A stretch of 64,000 nucleotides of DNA from Psychroflexus longus (GCF_020164595.1 NZ_JAIQZE010000004.1:62001-126000); one strand, 5' to 3'; counted from the stretch's first letter, positions 54,473-64,000 are shown. Program-made: numbers and translations. Notes: a model not told the origin generated them from the letters alone.

Positions 54473-55768
54473 ATGAACTTTTATTCACTCAACAAGAAAG
54501 CTCCCCAGGCTACATTCGAAGAAGCTGTCGTCAAAGGACTGGCGCCAGATAAGGGACTTTATTTTCCAATTTCAATCGAACCGCTTCCCAGCTCATTTTT
54601 TGAGAATATCAAGGATTTGTCTTACAACGACATCGCTTTTGAAGCCATTTGTCAATTTGTAAGTCCGGAAATTCCAGATAATGAGCTTAAACACATCATT
54701 TCTGAAACGCTCAACTTCGATTTTCCTGTTGTTAAACTGGATGAGAAACTATCATCACTTGAACTTTTTCATGGCCCAACCATGGCCTTCAAGGATGTGG
54801 GAGCCCGATTCATGTCCAGATGTCTTCGGTTTTTCAATTCCAAAGAACAAAAAGACATGACGGTACTGGTAGCGACTTCTGGAGACACAGGTGGCGCTGT
54901 AGCCAATGGTTTTCTTGGTGTCAAAGGCGTCAAAGTGGTTATTTTGTACCCAAAAGGCAAGGTGAGTAAAGTTCAGGAAAAACAGCTCACTACTTTAGGA
55001 CAAAACATCACAGCTCTGGAAGTTGATGGCGTTTTCGACGACTGTCAGGACATGGTGAAAACCGCTTTTCTGGATCAAAGCATAACCGATCACGTTCAGA
55101 TCACCTCTGCCAATTCTATTAATGTGGCGCGTTGGTTACCGCAAATGTTTTATTTCTTCTTTGCTTATAAGCAGCTGCATCAGCAGCACAAAAACATTGT
55201 GTTTTCTGTGCCAAGCGGCAATTTTGGAAACATTTGCGCGGGGTTCATGGCTCAACAATTAGGCCTGCCGATTTATCATTTCATCGCTGCTAATAATGAA
55301 AATCAGGTGGTGACTGAGTATCTCAAAACCGAAAATTATTCGCCAAAACCAACGGTTCAGACCATCAGTAATGCGATGGATGTTGGGAATCCGAGTAATT
55401 TTATCAGGATCCAGGAAATTTTCAAAAACGAATTCAAGGATTTGAAAAGCAATTTATCTTCGAGCAGTTATACCGACGAGGAAACTCGAGTAGGACTCAA
55501 GGAACTTTATAAAAAATACAATTATATCGCAGATCCGCATGGCGCGATCGGTTATTTGGCGGCCAAAGACTATCAGAAAACCCATCCGGACACACATTGT
55601 GTTTTTCTGGAAACCGCACACCCCACCAAGTTTTTGGATACGGTAGAAGCGGCTATTCAGACCAAAGTTGATCTACCACCTCAAATTAAAGCCGTTATTG
55701 ATCAGGAGAAAAAATCCATTGAGATTTCTACGTATGAGGAGTTGAAATCTATATTATTGAAAAATTAA
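54473..55768 (+). CDS. thrC: Threonine synthase
   Basis: A 431-residue pyridoxal-phosphate enzyme converting O-phosphohomoserine to threonine. The PLP lysine is in GPTMAFKDVGARF, the phosphate loop in ATSGDTGGAVANGF, and NSINVARWLPQ and SGNFGNICAGF are also present. It ends the thr unit and starts 3 bases after thrB. A spacer of 328 bases separates it from ilvD. Confidence 0.97.
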   Translation: MNFYSLNKKAPQATFEEAVVKGLAPDKGLYFPISIEPLPSSFFENIKDLSYNDIAFEAICQFVSPEIPDNELKHIISETLNFDFPVVKLDEKLSSLELFHGPTMAFKDVGARFMSRCLRFFNSKEQKDMTVLVATSGDTGGAVANGFLGVKGVKVVILYPKGKVSKVQEKQLTTLGQNITALEVDGVFDDCQDMVKTAFLDQSITDHVQITSANSINVARWLPQMFYFFFAYKQLHQQHKNIVFSVPSGNFGNICAGFMAQQLGLPIYHFIAANNENQVVTEYLKTENYSPKPTVQTISNAMDVGNPSNFIRIQEIFKNEFKDLKSNLSSSSYTDEETRVGLKELYKKYNYIADPHGAIGYLAAKDYQKTHPDTHCVFLETAHPTKFLDTVEAAIQTKVDLPPQIKAVIDQEKKSIEISTYEELKSILLKN

Positions 55769-56096
55769 TTCTTTATTTTCTGCTGATTTTGCTTCTGTAA
55801 ATTTTAATGTTTCAAGACATCAAACTTAATATTTAAAGTTCATTTGATCTTACGTTTTGAGTTTTAGATTCAACTGAAGCTTATAAGAGAGCTTCGCAAG
55901 TTGGGATAATCACTAAACATTATATAAAATCCGAATTTTTTTCAGAACTGACTATCCCAAGATATATAGTTTAAATAGCTGATTTAAAAACACTTATCTA
56001 TTTATTGCTGACATTGGATTTAACAGGTGATTTTTCAAAGTGGGATCTAAGCTACAGTCAATTTTTAGTTTTGGTACTTTATAATGTAAGCATTTT
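55769..56096. other. Structured intergenic leader region upstream of ilvD
   Basis: This 328-base spacer contains a hairpin GAAGCT / AGCTTC (55876-55895). A longer-range perfect 8-base inverted repeat, TTGGGATA (55901-55908) and TATCCCAA (55953-55960), follows it. The ilvD promoter element is at 56066-56073, downstream of both. The structures are thus either the end of the thr transcript or part of a longer read-through RNA. No gene is evident. Confidence 0.45.
56066..56073 (+). promoter_or_regulatory. -7 promoter element TAGTTTTG (ilv operon)
   Basis: An exact TAnnTTTG match, 23 bases before the ilvD ATG at 56097. Confidence 0.5.
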
Positions 56097-57773
56097 ATGG
56101 AATTGAATAAATATAGCAAAACGGTAACCCAGGACCCAACTCAACCTGCGGCTCAAGCTATGCTACATGCTATAGGTTTAACCAAGGAAGACTTTTTTAA
56201 ACCAATCATAGGGATTGCCAGTACTGGATACGAAGGAAATCCTTGTAATATGCACCTCAATGATTTAGCAAAATTGGCTAAACAAGGCACAGCAAACGAA
56301 GATATCGTAGGATTAATTTTTAACACTATCGGGGTAAGTGATGGCATTTCTATGGGGACGCCTGGGATGCGCTATTCCTTACCCTCACGAGATATTATTG
56401 CCGATTCTATGGAAACGGTTGTTCAAGCCATGAGTTATGACGGTTTAATAACTGTTGTGGGTTGTGATAAAAATATGCCTGGTGCACTTATAGCAATGAT
56501 TCGATTGAACAGACCTTGTATCATGATTTATGGTGGAACAATAGATTCTGGATGTCATAATGGTAAGAAATTAGACGTTGTTTCAGCTTTTGAGGCCTGG
56601 GGAAGCAAGGTTGCGGGAACTATGCCAGAAGAAGAGTACGAGAGTATTGTAGAAAAAGCTTGCCCTGGCGCTGGAGCTTGCGGTGGAATGTACACAGCCA
56701 ATACCATGGCTTCCTCTATTGAAGCATTGGGAATGACATTGCCGTACAATTCGTCTAACCCAGCTTTGAGCCCACAGAAAAAAGATGAATCCGTAAAAGC
56801 TGGAGAGGCTTTAAGGGTTTTATTAGAAAAGGACATCAAGCCTTCAGACATCATCACCAGAAAATCTTTAGAAAACGCCATTCGGTTGGTCACCATTTTG
56901 GGAGGATCAACCAATGCAGTTTTGCATTTTTTGGCGATTGCCAGAGCGGCACAAATTGATTTCACCTTATCTGATTTTCAGAAAATTAGTGACAATACGC
57001 CATTTTTAGCGGATTTGAAACCCAGCGGAAAATACCTCATGGAAGATCTGCACAAAGTTGGTGGAATTCCAGCTGTTCTAAAATATTTACTCAAAAAAGG
57101 ATTGCTTCACGGAGATTGCATGACCGTAACGGGCAAGACTTTGGCCGAAAACCTCTTGGAGGTGAAAGATCTAAAAGAAGGTCAGGAAGTGATAAAGTCA
57201 ATCGAAGATCCTATTAAAATCTCCGGACATCTAAGGATGCTATTCGGAAACTTGGCTGAGGAAGGAAGCGTTGCTAAAATCACTGGAAAGGAAGGATTGA
57301 AATTTAGAGGAAAAGCCAAGGTTTTTGAAAGTGAATATGAAGCCAACGATGGCATCAGAGATGGAAAAGTTCAGAAAGGAGACGTCGTTGTGATTCGCTA
57401 TGAAGGACCGAAAGGAGGACCTGGGATGCCGGAAATGCTAAAGCCTACGGCTGCCATTATGGGAGCAGGACTCGGTAAAGATGTCGCTTTGATTACTGAT
57501 GGACGCTTTTCTGGAGGAACTCATGGATTTGTAGTTGGTCATATCACCCCCGAGGCTCAGGAAGGCGGGACTTTATCGCTTGTAGAGGAAGGCGATATGA
57601 TCACTATAAATGCAGAAACCAATACTATTACTCTGGAGGTTTCTGATGAGGAATTGAAAAAAAGAAAACAAGATTGGAAAGCGCCAGAATTAAAATTTAA
57701 AAGAGGAGTGCTTTTTAAATATGCAAGAATGGTCAATTCAGCTTCAAAAGGTTGTGTGACTGACGAATTTTAA
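56097..57773 (+). CDS. ilvD: Dihydroxy-acid dehydratase
   Basis: A 558-residue iron-sulfur dehydratase, third enzyme of isoleucine and valine synthesis. Cluster cysteines are visible in [10 protein letters not shown] and [16 protein letters not shown], with another upstream in GNPCNMH; the C-terminal [15 protein letters not shown] and NSASKGC are conserved. It is the first gene of the ilvDBNCA operon. Confidence 0.98.
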   Translation: MELNKYSKTVTQDPTQPAAQAMLHAIGLTKEDFFKPIIGIASTGYEGNPCNMHLNDLAKLAKQGTANEDIVGLIFNTIGVSDGISMGTPGMRYSLPSRDIIADSMETVVQAMSYDGLITVVGCDKNMPGALIAMIRLNRPCIMIYGGTIDSGCHNGKKLDVVSAFEAWGSKVAGTMPEEEYESIVEKACPGAGACGGMYTANTMASSIEALGMTLPYNSSNPALSPQKKDESVKAGEALRVLLEKDIKPSDIITRKSLENAIRLVTILGGSTNAVLHFLAIARAAQIDFTLSDFQKISDNTPFLADLKPSGKYLMEDLHKVGGIPAVLKYLLKKGLLHGDCMTVTGKTLAENLLEVKDLKEGQEVIKSIEDPIKISGHLRMLFGNLAEEGSVAKITGKEGLKFRGKAKVFESEYEANDGIRDGKVQKGDVVVIRYEGPKGGPGMPEMLKPTAAIMGAGLGKDVALITDGRFSGGTHGFVVGHITPEAQEGGTLSLVEEGDMITINAETNTITLEVSDEELKKRKQDWKAPELKFKRGVLFKYARMVNSASKGCVTDEF

Positions 57774-57823
57774 AAATGAAAAATAAATAATTGTAGTGTT
57801 GAATTAATTGAAAACCATGCCGT

Positions 57824-59557
57824 ATGAAAGAAATTGTGACCTTAGAAAAAGAAACTGCAACCAGCGTTAAAGAAAAAATATCAGGAAGTGAGGCTGTAAT
57901 TAAATGTTTACTGGCAGAAGGGGTGGAAACTTTGTACGGATACCCTGGTGGCGCTATTATGCCAGTTTATGATCAATTGCATCACTATCAGGATCAACTT
58001 CATCATGTGTTGGCTCGCCACGAACAAGGCGCCATTCATGCTGCTCAGGGCTATGCAAGAATTTCAGGTAAAGTTGGTGTAGTAATAGCAACCTCAGGAC
58101 CCGGAGCTACCAATCTTGTTACAGGAATTGCTGATGCACAGATTGACTCTACGCCATTAGTCTGCATAACAGGACAAGTCAATTCTAAGCTATTGGGAAG
58201 TGATGCTTTCCAGGAAACAGATATTGTAGGCATTTCTACACCAGTGACCAAATGGAATCATCAAATCACCAAAGCTTCAGATATACCTGAAGTCTTGGCC
58301 AAAGCTTTTTATATCGCCAAAAGTGGACGACCTGGACCGGTTTTAATTGATATTACAAAAGATGTTCAATTTGAAGAGTTTGATTTTTCATATCAAAAAT
58401 GTTTACAAATACGAAGCTATCAGCCTGTACCTGTTGCTGATGAGGTAAAAATACAAGAGGCTGCAGCATTAATTAATTCAGCTAAAAAACCTCTGATTGT
58501 TTGGGGTCAAGGCGTGATTTTAAGCGAAGCTGAAGCCATCTTCAAAACTATGGTTGAAAAATCGGGAATTCCAGCGGCATGGACAATTCTGGGAGCTTCC
58601 GCTTTACCGACTTCTCATCCTCTCAATGTGGGCATGGTTGGGATGCATGGGAATTACGGCCCTAATGTATTGACCAATGAATGCGATGTGCTCATCGCTA
58701 TTGGGATGCGTTTCGATGATCGAGTGACGGGAAACCTGAATTTTTACGCTAAACAGGCTAAAGTCATTCATTTTGAAATTGATCCCGCTGAGGTGGATAA
58801 AAATGTTAAAGCCGATATTCCAGTTATTGGAGATGCAAAAGCTAGTTTGACACAGCTTTTACCTTATTTAAAAGAAAAAAAACATGCAGATTGGTATCAG
58901 CGTTTTAAAGACTTATATGCTATTGAATACGATAAAGTAATCAAAAAGGATCTTCATCCTACCAAAGAAGGATTAACGATGGGTGAAGTGATCAAGGAAA
59001 TTAATTTGCAAAGCAAAGGAAACGCTGCTATCGTAAGTGATGTTGGTCAGCACCAGATGATTGCCTGTCGCTATTCCGATTTTAATATGACCAAAAGTAA
59101 TATCACTTCGGGTGGTTTAGGAACAATGGGATTTGCACTGCCAGCTGCTATTGGTGCTAAAATGGCAGCCCCGGAGCGTGACGTTGTCGCTGTGATTGGT
59201 GACGGAGGCTACCAAATGACCATTCAGGAATTAGGAACTGTTTTTCAGCAAAGAATTCCGCTTAAAATTGTGGTACTCAATAACGAGTTTTTAGGAATGG
59301 TAAGGCAGTGGCAACAGTTGTTTTTTGACAAGCGTTATGCTTCAACCGAAATGACAAATCCAGATTTTGTTGCTATTGCAAAGGGCTATTACATAGATGC
59401 CAAAAAAGTTACTAAGCGATCTGAATTGAATTCATCCGTCAAAGAAATGATGGAAACCGATGGCCCCTACTTTTTAGAAGTTTGTGTAGAAAAAGAAGGG
59501 AATGTGTTTCCTATGGTTCCGGCGGGAGCAAGTGTTTCAGATATAAGATTAGAATGA
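57824..59557 (+). CDS. ilvB: Acetolactate synthase large (catalytic) subunit
   Basis: A 577-residue thiamine-diphosphate enzyme making acetolactate or acetohydroxybutyrate. The catalytic Glu is in RHEQGAIHAAQGYAR, and the thiamine-diphosphate site runs from VIGDGGYQM to VVLNNEFLGMVRQWQQ. It follows ilvD by 50 bases and precedes its regulatory subunit by one base. Confidence 0.98.
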   Translation: MKEIVTLEKETATSVKEKISGSEAVIKCLLAEGVETLYGYPGGAIMPVYDQLHHYQDQLHHVLARHEQGAIHAAQGYARISGKVGVVIATSGPGATNLVTGIADAQIDSTPLVCITGQVNSKLLGSDAFQETDIVGISTPVTKWNHQITKASDIPEVLAKAFYIAKSGRPGPVLIDITKDVQFEEFDFSYQKCLQIRSYQPVPVADEVKIQEAAALINSAKKPLIVWGQGVILSEAEAIFKTMVEKSGIPAAWTILGASALPTSHPLNVGMVGMHGNYGPNVLTNECDVLIAIGMRFDDRVTGNLNFYAKQAKVIHFEIDPAEVDKNVKADIPVIGDAKASLTQLLPYLKEKKHADWYQRFKDLYAIEYDKVIKKDLHPTKEGLTMGEVIKEINLQSKGNAAIVSDVGQHQMIACRYSDFNMTKSNITSGGLGTMGFALPAAIGAKMAAPERDVVAVIGDGGYQMTIQELGTVFQQRIPLKIVVLNNEFLGMVRQWQQLFFDKRYASTEMTNPDFVAIAKGYYIDAKKVTKRSELNSSVKEMMETDGPYFLEVCVEKEGNVFPMVPAGASVSDIRLE

Positions 59558-59558
59558 T

Positions 59559-60086
59559 ATGGAAGAAAATAAACCTTATACAATTTCAATTTACACTGAA
59601 AATAATATTGGATTACTGAATCGTATTTCGGCTATTTTTCAACGCCGACACATCAATATTGAAAGCATCAATTCTTCAGTTTCTGAAATCGAGAACATTT
59701 CAAAATGGACCATTGTTGTGGAGCTAACTGAAGACCGAATGAAGAAAATTATCGGTCAGATAGAAAAGCAAGTAGAAGTGATCAAGGCTTACTATCACAG
59801 AGATGATGAGATCATTTACCAGGAATCTTGCTTATTCAAAATAAAATCAGAATTGTTGTTTGAAGAGCGGCAAATTCAAAATATAATCAAAGAGAGCAAT
59901 GCGAATATTGTCACAGTGAATAAGGAGTTTTTTGTGCTTGAAAAATCGGGAAGGGCAGAAGAAATTACCCTTCTTTACAGAGAGTTAAAACTCTTTGGAA
60001 TCATGCAGTTTACCAGATCTGGACGTATTGCTGTCTCTAAAGAAGAAATGAAAATAAGTACAATGCTTGAAGCATTTTCAAATTAA
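59559..60086 (+). CDS. ilvN: Acetolactate synthase small (regulatory) subunit
   Basis: A 175-residue regulatory subunit. The N-terminal ACT domain (about residues 6-80; [20 protein letters not shown]) binds branched-chain amino acids for feedback control, and a second ferredoxin-like domain follows. It starts one base after the ilvB stop, so the two subunits are likely translated together. Confidence 0.95.
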   Translation: MEENKPYTISIYTENNIGLLNRISAIFQRRHINIESINSSVSEIENISKWTIVVELTEDRMKKIIGQIEKQVEVIKAYYHRDDEIIYQESCLFKIKSELLFEERQIQNIIKESNANIVTVNKEFFVLEKSGRAEEITLLYRELKLFGIMQFTRSGRIAVSKEEMKISTMLEAFSN

Positions 60087-60097
60087 ATTATTTACAC

Positions 60098-61594
60098 ATG
60101 TCAAATTATTTCAACTCATTATCCTTACGTCAGAAGTTAGAGCAACTCAGTAAATGTAGATTCATGCACTCCTCAGAATTTGAGGAAGGTTTGAAAGCTT
60201 TGAAAGATAAAAAAATTGTCATTATAGGATGTGGCGCACAAGGTCTGAATCAGGGTTTGAACATGAGAGATTCTGGCTTGGATATTTCCTATGCCTTGCG
60301 TCAGGCTGCAATTGATGAACAACGCGAGTCTTATAAAAGTGCTACCAAAAATAACTTCAAAGTAGGCACATATCAAGAACTAGTGCCGGAAGCAGACTTG
60401 GTGTTGAACCTTACTCCAGATAAGCAACATTCCAATGTCATTAAATCGGTGATGCCTTATATGAAAAAAGGATCGACTTTAAGTTATTCTCATGGTTTCA
60501 ATATCGTGGAAGAGGGCATGAAAATAAGAGAAGATATCAGTGTCATTATGGTAGCGCCGAAGTGCCCAGGAACTGAAGTTAGACAGGAGTATAAAAGAGG
60601 ATTTGGTGTACCCACACTTATTGCGGTGCATCCGGAAAATGACCCTGAAAACAAGGGTTTTGAGCAAGCCAAAGCCTATGCGGTAGCTACTGGTGGACAT
60701 AGAGCTGGAGTTTTGGAGTCTTCCTTTGTTGCTGAAGTGAAAAGTGATTTAATGGGGGAACAAACTATTCTTTGTGGGCTGTTACAAACCGGAGCTATTT
60801 TGTCTTTTGATAAAATGATAGAGGATGGCGTGGAGCCTGGTTACGCCGCCAAATTGATTCAATTTGGATGGGAAACCATTACCGAAGCATTGAAGCATGG
60901 AGGTATTACCAATATGATGGATAGGTTATCCAATCCTGCAAAAATCAAAGCTTTTGAGCTTTCTGAAGAATTAAAGTCCATCCTGAAGCCTTTGTTTGAA
61001 AAGCATATGGATGATATCATCTCAGGTCATTTTTCTAAAACGATGATGGAAGATTGGGCAAATGACGATGCCAACCTTTTGAAATGGAGAGCTGAAACTG
61101 GTGAAACTGCTTTTGAAAAAACAGAACTGACTTCAGATCACATCAAAGAGCAGGAGTATTTTGATCAAGGAGTTTTACTTGTGGCCTTTGTGAAATCTGG
61201 TGTTGAGCTGGCTTATGAAACCATGGTAAGTGCAGGTATTATTGAAGATTCAGCCTATTATGAATCACTTCACGAATTACCTTTAATCGCAAACACTATA
61301 GCTAGGAAGAAGTTATTTGAAATGAATCGGGTAATTTCGGATACTGCAGAATATGGATGTTATTTATTCGATCACGCAGCCAAACCCCTTTTGGAAGACT
61401 TTATGAAGTCAGTAGATACTTCGGTTATTGGAAAAGATTTTGCAGAAGGCAATGCTGTTGATAACCTTGAATTGATTGGCGTCAACGAGAAAATAAGAAA
61501 TCATCCTATAGAAAAAGTTGGAAGGCGATTAAGAACCGCAATGGTGGCCATGAAAGCGCTAAAGACAGAATCCAAAGAAAAAGTAACTTTATAA
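60098..61594 (+). CDS. ilvC: Ketol-acid reductoisomerase, class II (long form)
   Basis: A 498-residue enzyme that rearranges and reduces acetolactate. The NADPH site is [19 protein letters not shown] (about residues 41-59). Two C-terminal knotted domains make it the long class II type, as in E. coli (491 residues). It is positioned 11 bases after ilvN in the operon. Confidence 0.97.
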   Translation: MSNYFNSLSLRQKLEQLSKCRFMHSSEFEEGLKALKDKKIVIIGCGAQGLNQGLNMRDSGLDISYALRQAAIDEQRESYKSATKNNFKVGTYQELVPEADLVLNLTPDKQHSNVIKSVMPYMKKGSTLSYSHGFNIVEEGMKIREDISVIMVAPKCPGTEVRQEYKRGFGVPTLIAVHPENDPENKGFEQAKAYAVATGGHRAGVLESSFVAEVKSDLMGEQTILCGLLQTGAILSFDKMIEDGVEPGYAAKLIQFGWETITEALKHGGITNMMDRLSNPAKIKAFELSEELKSILKPLFEKHMDDIISGHFSKTMMEDWANDDANLLKWRAETGETAFEKTELTSDHIKEQEYFDQGVLLVAFVKSGVELAYETMVSAGIIEDSAYYESLHELPLIANTIARKKLFEMNRVISDTAEYGCYLFDHAAKPLLEDFMKSVDTSVIGKDFAEGNAVDNLELIGVNEKIRNHPIEKVGRRLRTAMVAMKALKTESKEKVTL

Positions 61595-61595
61595 A

Positions 61596-62861
61596 ATGGA
61601 AGTAGAAACTGCATATTTACCAAAACTCGAAGACATAAGAAAAGCTGCAAAAAACCTTGAAGGAGTTGCTATTATATCTCCCTTGAGTAAAAATTTGCGC
61701 TATTCCAAACAATATGAGTCCAATGTATTTTTCAAAAGAGAAGACTTACAACAAGTTCGTTCTTATAAAATAAGAGGAGCTTATAACAAAATGTCTTCTC
61801 TTTCTAATGAAGAAATGAGAAATGGAATCGTTTGTGCAAGTGCAGGCAATCATGCGCAAGGCGTTGCTATTTCCTGTAAAATTCTAAAGGTTAAGGGTTT
61901 TATTTACATGCCTTCACCAACGCCAAAACAAAAAATTGAACAGGTGAAAATGTTTGGTGAAGAATTTATTGAAATTGTTTTAGTCGGAGATAGTTTTGAT
62001 GATGCGTATGCATCTGCAATGCAACAATGTGAGGATGAGGGGATGACGTTTATTCATCCTTTCAACGATCCAAAAGTGATTGAAGGACAAGCCACTGTAG
62101 GTTTGGAAATCTTAAATCAATCTGGTGATGATAAAATCGATTTTGTATTTCTGCCAGTAGGAGGAGGAGGTTTGGCTTCTGGCTTGTCCTCTGTTTTTAA
62201 AGAATTGTCGCCAAGTACCAAGATTATAGGCGTGGAGCCCAAAGGTGCCCCGTCGATGTCTAATTCGATGAAAAATGACAAAAACATAGCTTTAGGTACG
62301 ATTGAAAATTTTGTTGATGGTGCTGCAGTAAAGCGCGTTGGAGATTTAACTTTTTTGATAGCTAAAGAGAATCTTCATGACATGATTACTGTCGATGAAG
62401 GACATATTTGTCAAACGATTCTTGACCTTTATAATAAAGAAGCCATCGTGGCCGAGCCCGCTGCTGCATTGAGTATTGCAGCTTTGGAGCACTATGCTGA
62501 AGACATCAAAGGAAAAAATGTAGTCTGCATCATCAGTGGTAGCAATAACGATATTACAAGAACTGCTGAAATTAAAGAACGAGCGATGCTTTATGCCAAC
62601 CTGAAGCATTATTTTATTGTGAAGTTTCCACAAAGAGCCGGAGCTCTACGGCAATTTGTGGTTGAGATTTTAGGACCAACAGATGACATTACTTATTTCC
62701 AGTATACCAAGAAAACCAACAGAGAGAATGGGGCTGCTGTGGTAGGATTGGAGCTTAAATCTCAATCGGATTTTGACCCACTTGTCAAAAGAATGAAAGA
62801 CAACAAGTTTTATGGAGACTATTTGAATAACAAACCAGATTTGTTTCAATTCTTGGTTTAA
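61596..62861 (+). CDS. ilvA: Threonine dehydratase (deaminase)
   Basis: A 421-residue pyridoxal-phosphate enzyme that commits threonine to isoleucine. The PLP lysine is in VRSYKIRGAYNK, the phosphate loop is VGGGGLASGLSS, and a single ACT-like regulatory domain occupies about residues 335-421 (FPQRAGALRQFVVEILG). It is the short form with one regulatory unit, not the two-unit E. coli type. It ends the operon, one base after ilvC. Confidence 0.96.
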   Translation: MEVETAYLPKLEDIRKAAKNLEGVAIISPLSKNLRYSKQYESNVFFKREDLQQVRSYKIRGAYNKMSSLSNEEMRNGIVCASAGNHAQGVAISCKILKVKGFIYMPSPTPKQKIEQVKMFGEEFIEIVLVGDSFDDAYASAMQQCEDEGMTFIHPFNDPKVIEGQATVGLEILNQSGDDKIDFVFLPVGGGGLASGLSSVFKELSPSTKIIGVEPKGAPSMSNSMKNDKNIALGTIENFVDGAAVKRVGDLTFLIAKENLHDMITVDEGHICQTILDLYNKEAIVAEPAAALSIAALEHYAEDIKGKNVVCIISGSNNDITRTAEIKERAMLYANLKHYFIVKFPQRAGALRQFVVEILGPTDDITYFQYTKKTNRENGAAVVGLELKSQSDFDPLVKRMKDNKFYGDYLNNKPDLFQFLV

Positions 62862-63222
62862 CTTAAAATAATTCATCAATTAATTGAATTTAAGCTTGTT
62901 ATATGAATTATTAAATTATATTTGAATATGATTATAACTCAAAATATTGTTGTTTTAAGCATCCAGCCCACTAGGATGTATCGCCGCCTTTAGTTTTTAC
63001 TTCTAAAAACAAACTAGCGTCTCACAACAATTTTATTTATTTTGAAAATACCAAATTCATATTTCGACTTTTTAAATTATATCAATCATCTATCTGATAT
63101 AATCTTTTGCATTTCAATTCTTCGCCGCCCTTAGGGGCTATGTCACTCTATAGAACTTAGATGAGTTCGGTTCTCTTCTCAAAAATTTCACTTTTTTCTT
63201 TAAACTATTAAAATCCAGGGCA
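62862..63222. other. Intergenic region before the arginine operon, with a GC-rich repeat
   Basis: A 361-base AT-rich spacer. It holds a hairpin CATCC / GGATG (62960-62978), a 13-base sequence TCGCCGCCTTTAG at 62981-62993 repeated with one change (TCGCCGCCCTTAG) at 63122-63134, and a hairpin GAACT / AGTTC at 63153-63168. No gene, tRNA or known riboswitch is recognisable. It may carry operators or leader structures for the arginine genes. Confidence 0.45.
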
Positions 63223-63843
63223 ATGAAGATTGTTATTGCTGATGAAACTCATGCGATTTACGCCGAAACCATTTGTGCTACCATTGAGGAAGCTGCAAAA
63301 GTTAGGGGAACGGGTATTGCCCGGCGCCAGCCAGATTATATCATTTCTAAGATGGAAAAAGGCAATGCTGTTATTGCTTTGGAAGGCGAAAAATTTGCTG
63401 GATTTTGCTACATCGAAGCCTGGAGTCATAACAAATTTGTGGCGAATTCAGGGTTGATTGTTCATCCAGATTATCGGGATCAGGGTTTAGCCAAAAAGAT
63501 AAAAAAGAAAATTTTTGATCACTCCAGGCAAAAATTCCCAGATGCTAAAATCTTTAGTATTACGACTGGACTCGCTGTGATGAAAATGAATAGTGACTTG
63601 GGGTATCGACCTGTAACCTTTTCAGAATTAACAGATGATCAGTCGTTTTGGAATGGTTGCCAAACTTGCAAAAACTATGATGTTTTGCAACGAACCAATC
63701 AAAAAATGTGTTTCTGCACAGGGATGTTATACGATTCAAATCAAAAGAAAGAGTCTTCTGGCAAAAGAAAGCCATTTGATCAAAAAATCTGGAAACGTTT
63801 AAAAAACATAAAGTTGTCAATTTTAAAAAAGACCAAATCATGA
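63223..63843 (+). CDS. GNAT acetyltransferase, probable N-acetylglutamate synthase
   Basis: A 206-residue GNAT-fold acetyltransferase. The acetyl-CoA loop is in YRDQGLAKKI (about residues 84-93), after strand SGLIVHPDY. The ATGA overlap with argG, and its position ahead of arginine genes as in other flavobacteria, suggest that it makes N-acetylglutamate in place of classical ArgA. It carries a cysteine cluster, Cys146, Cys149, Cys163 and Cys165 (GCQTC and MCFC), absent from ordinary GNAT enzymes and possibly a metal site. The last 35 residues are Lys-rich. Confidence 0.78.
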   Translation: MKIVIADETHAIYAETICATIEEAAKVRGTGIARRQPDYIISKMEKGNAVIALEGEKFAGFCYIEAWSHNKFVANSGLIVHPDYRDQGLAKKIKKKIFDHSRQKFPDAKIFSITTGLAVMKMNSDLGYRPVTFSELTDDQSFWNGCQTCKNYDVLQRTNQKMCFCTGMLYDSNQKKESSGKRKPFDQKIWKRLKNIKLSILKKTKS

Positions 63844-64000
63844 AAAAATTAGTTTTAGCCTATAGTGGAGGTTTAGACACGTCATACTGCGCTTTGAGTT
63901 TATCTAAAGCTGGATACGATGTTCATGCTGTAAGTGTTAATACAGGAGGATTTTCTTCAGAAGACATCAAAGAAATTGAAGTAAAAGCACTTAAAATGGG
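63840..64000 (+). CDS. argG: Argininosuccinate synthase, 5' part only
   Basis: The first 53 codons of argininosuccinate synthase, cut by the window edge. The pyrophosphatase loop SGGLDTS (in LAYSGGLDTSYCA) is unmistakable. The enzyme joins citrulline and aspartate. Its ATG overlaps the stop of the acetyltransferase gene as ATGA, which points to translational coupling within an arginine operon. Confidence 0.95.
   Translation, partial: MKKLVLAYSGGLDTSYCALSLSKAGYDVHAVSVNTGGFSSEDIKEIEVKALKM

Noticed and set aside
62940-63200. Remnant of a gene or insertion element
   Set aside because: GC-rich patches suggested it, but no coding frame, terminal repeats or target duplication can be seen.
1-64000. 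CRISPR, tRNA, prophage or defence genes
   Set aside because: No regularly spaced repeats, cloverleaf sequences, integrases, transposases or known defence domains were found on reading both strands.

Overview
The window is an AT-rich bacterial chromosome segment from a member of the Bacteroidota, almost certainly a marine Flavobacteriaceae (a Psychroflexus-like genus is possible, but the sequence does not prove it). The evidence is a proteorhodopsin with its retinal-forming dioxygenase Blh, a protein with a C-terminal type IX secretion signal together with PorT, the lipoprotein form of TamA (TamL), a short primary sigma factor without region 1.1, and repeated TAnnTTTG promoter elements instead of a sigma-70 TATAAT box. 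I see no tRNA, rRNA, insertion sequence, prophage or CRISPR array.

Layout. 1-2446: a truncated aldehyde dehydrogenase divergent from its likely AraC-type regulator. 2566-5258: a sulfur/thiol group made of a metallo-beta-lactamase/rhodanese protein, an APS reductase and the bacilliredoxin YtxJ. 5280-8238: a type IX-secreted surface protein and a small ankyrin protein interrupted near its end by a stop codon. 8303-10069: proteorhodopsin and blh, divergently transcribed. 10066-16291: a vitamin B12 uptake locus with BtuFCD on the minus strand and, on the plus strand, a cobalamin riboswitch followed by a BtuB-like receptor and a BtuG-like surface lipoprotein. 16413-22907: surface glycan genes (flippase, three glycosyltransferases, a phosphoethanolamine-transferase-like protein, a 2-oxoglutarate oxygenase). 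22983-47938: mainly core functions: M3 peptidase, FtsE, a large TPR protein, primary sigma factor, proCBA, pnp, rpsO, accD, fba, tamL, an rRNA methyltransferase, porT, menG, trkAH, a conserved unknown and a PhnP-like hydrolase followed by a 49-residue membrane peptide. 48150-50745: a PQQ-type sugar dehydrogenase, cytochrome c and alcohol dehydrogenase. 51052-62861: a contiguous thrABC-ilvDBNCA block covering most of the route from aspartate to isoleucine. 63223-64000: the start of an arginine operon, with an acetyltransferase and argG.

How the parts fit together. Proteorhodopsin makes a proton gradient and Blh supplies its retinal. TonB-dependent uptake, such as that by the adjacent B12 receptor, is paid for by the same gradient. 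The B12 locus is split: only the outer-membrane arm sits behind the riboswitch, while BtuFCD starts from its own promoter with a very short leader. I recognise eleven TAnnTTTG elements at plausible distances from starts; at blh and trkA they lie so close to the ATG that the mRNAs should be leaderless or nearly so. The sigma factor expected to read these elements is encoded in the window.

I did not find a clearly new multi-gene system such as a defence island. The best leads are the split B12 regulation beside the light-harvesting genes, the leaderless promoters, a Cys-rich acetyltransferase in front of argG, a conserved protein of unknown function at 45608-47068, two genes with probable reading-frame lesions, and unexplained structured spacers before ilvD and before the arginine operon.
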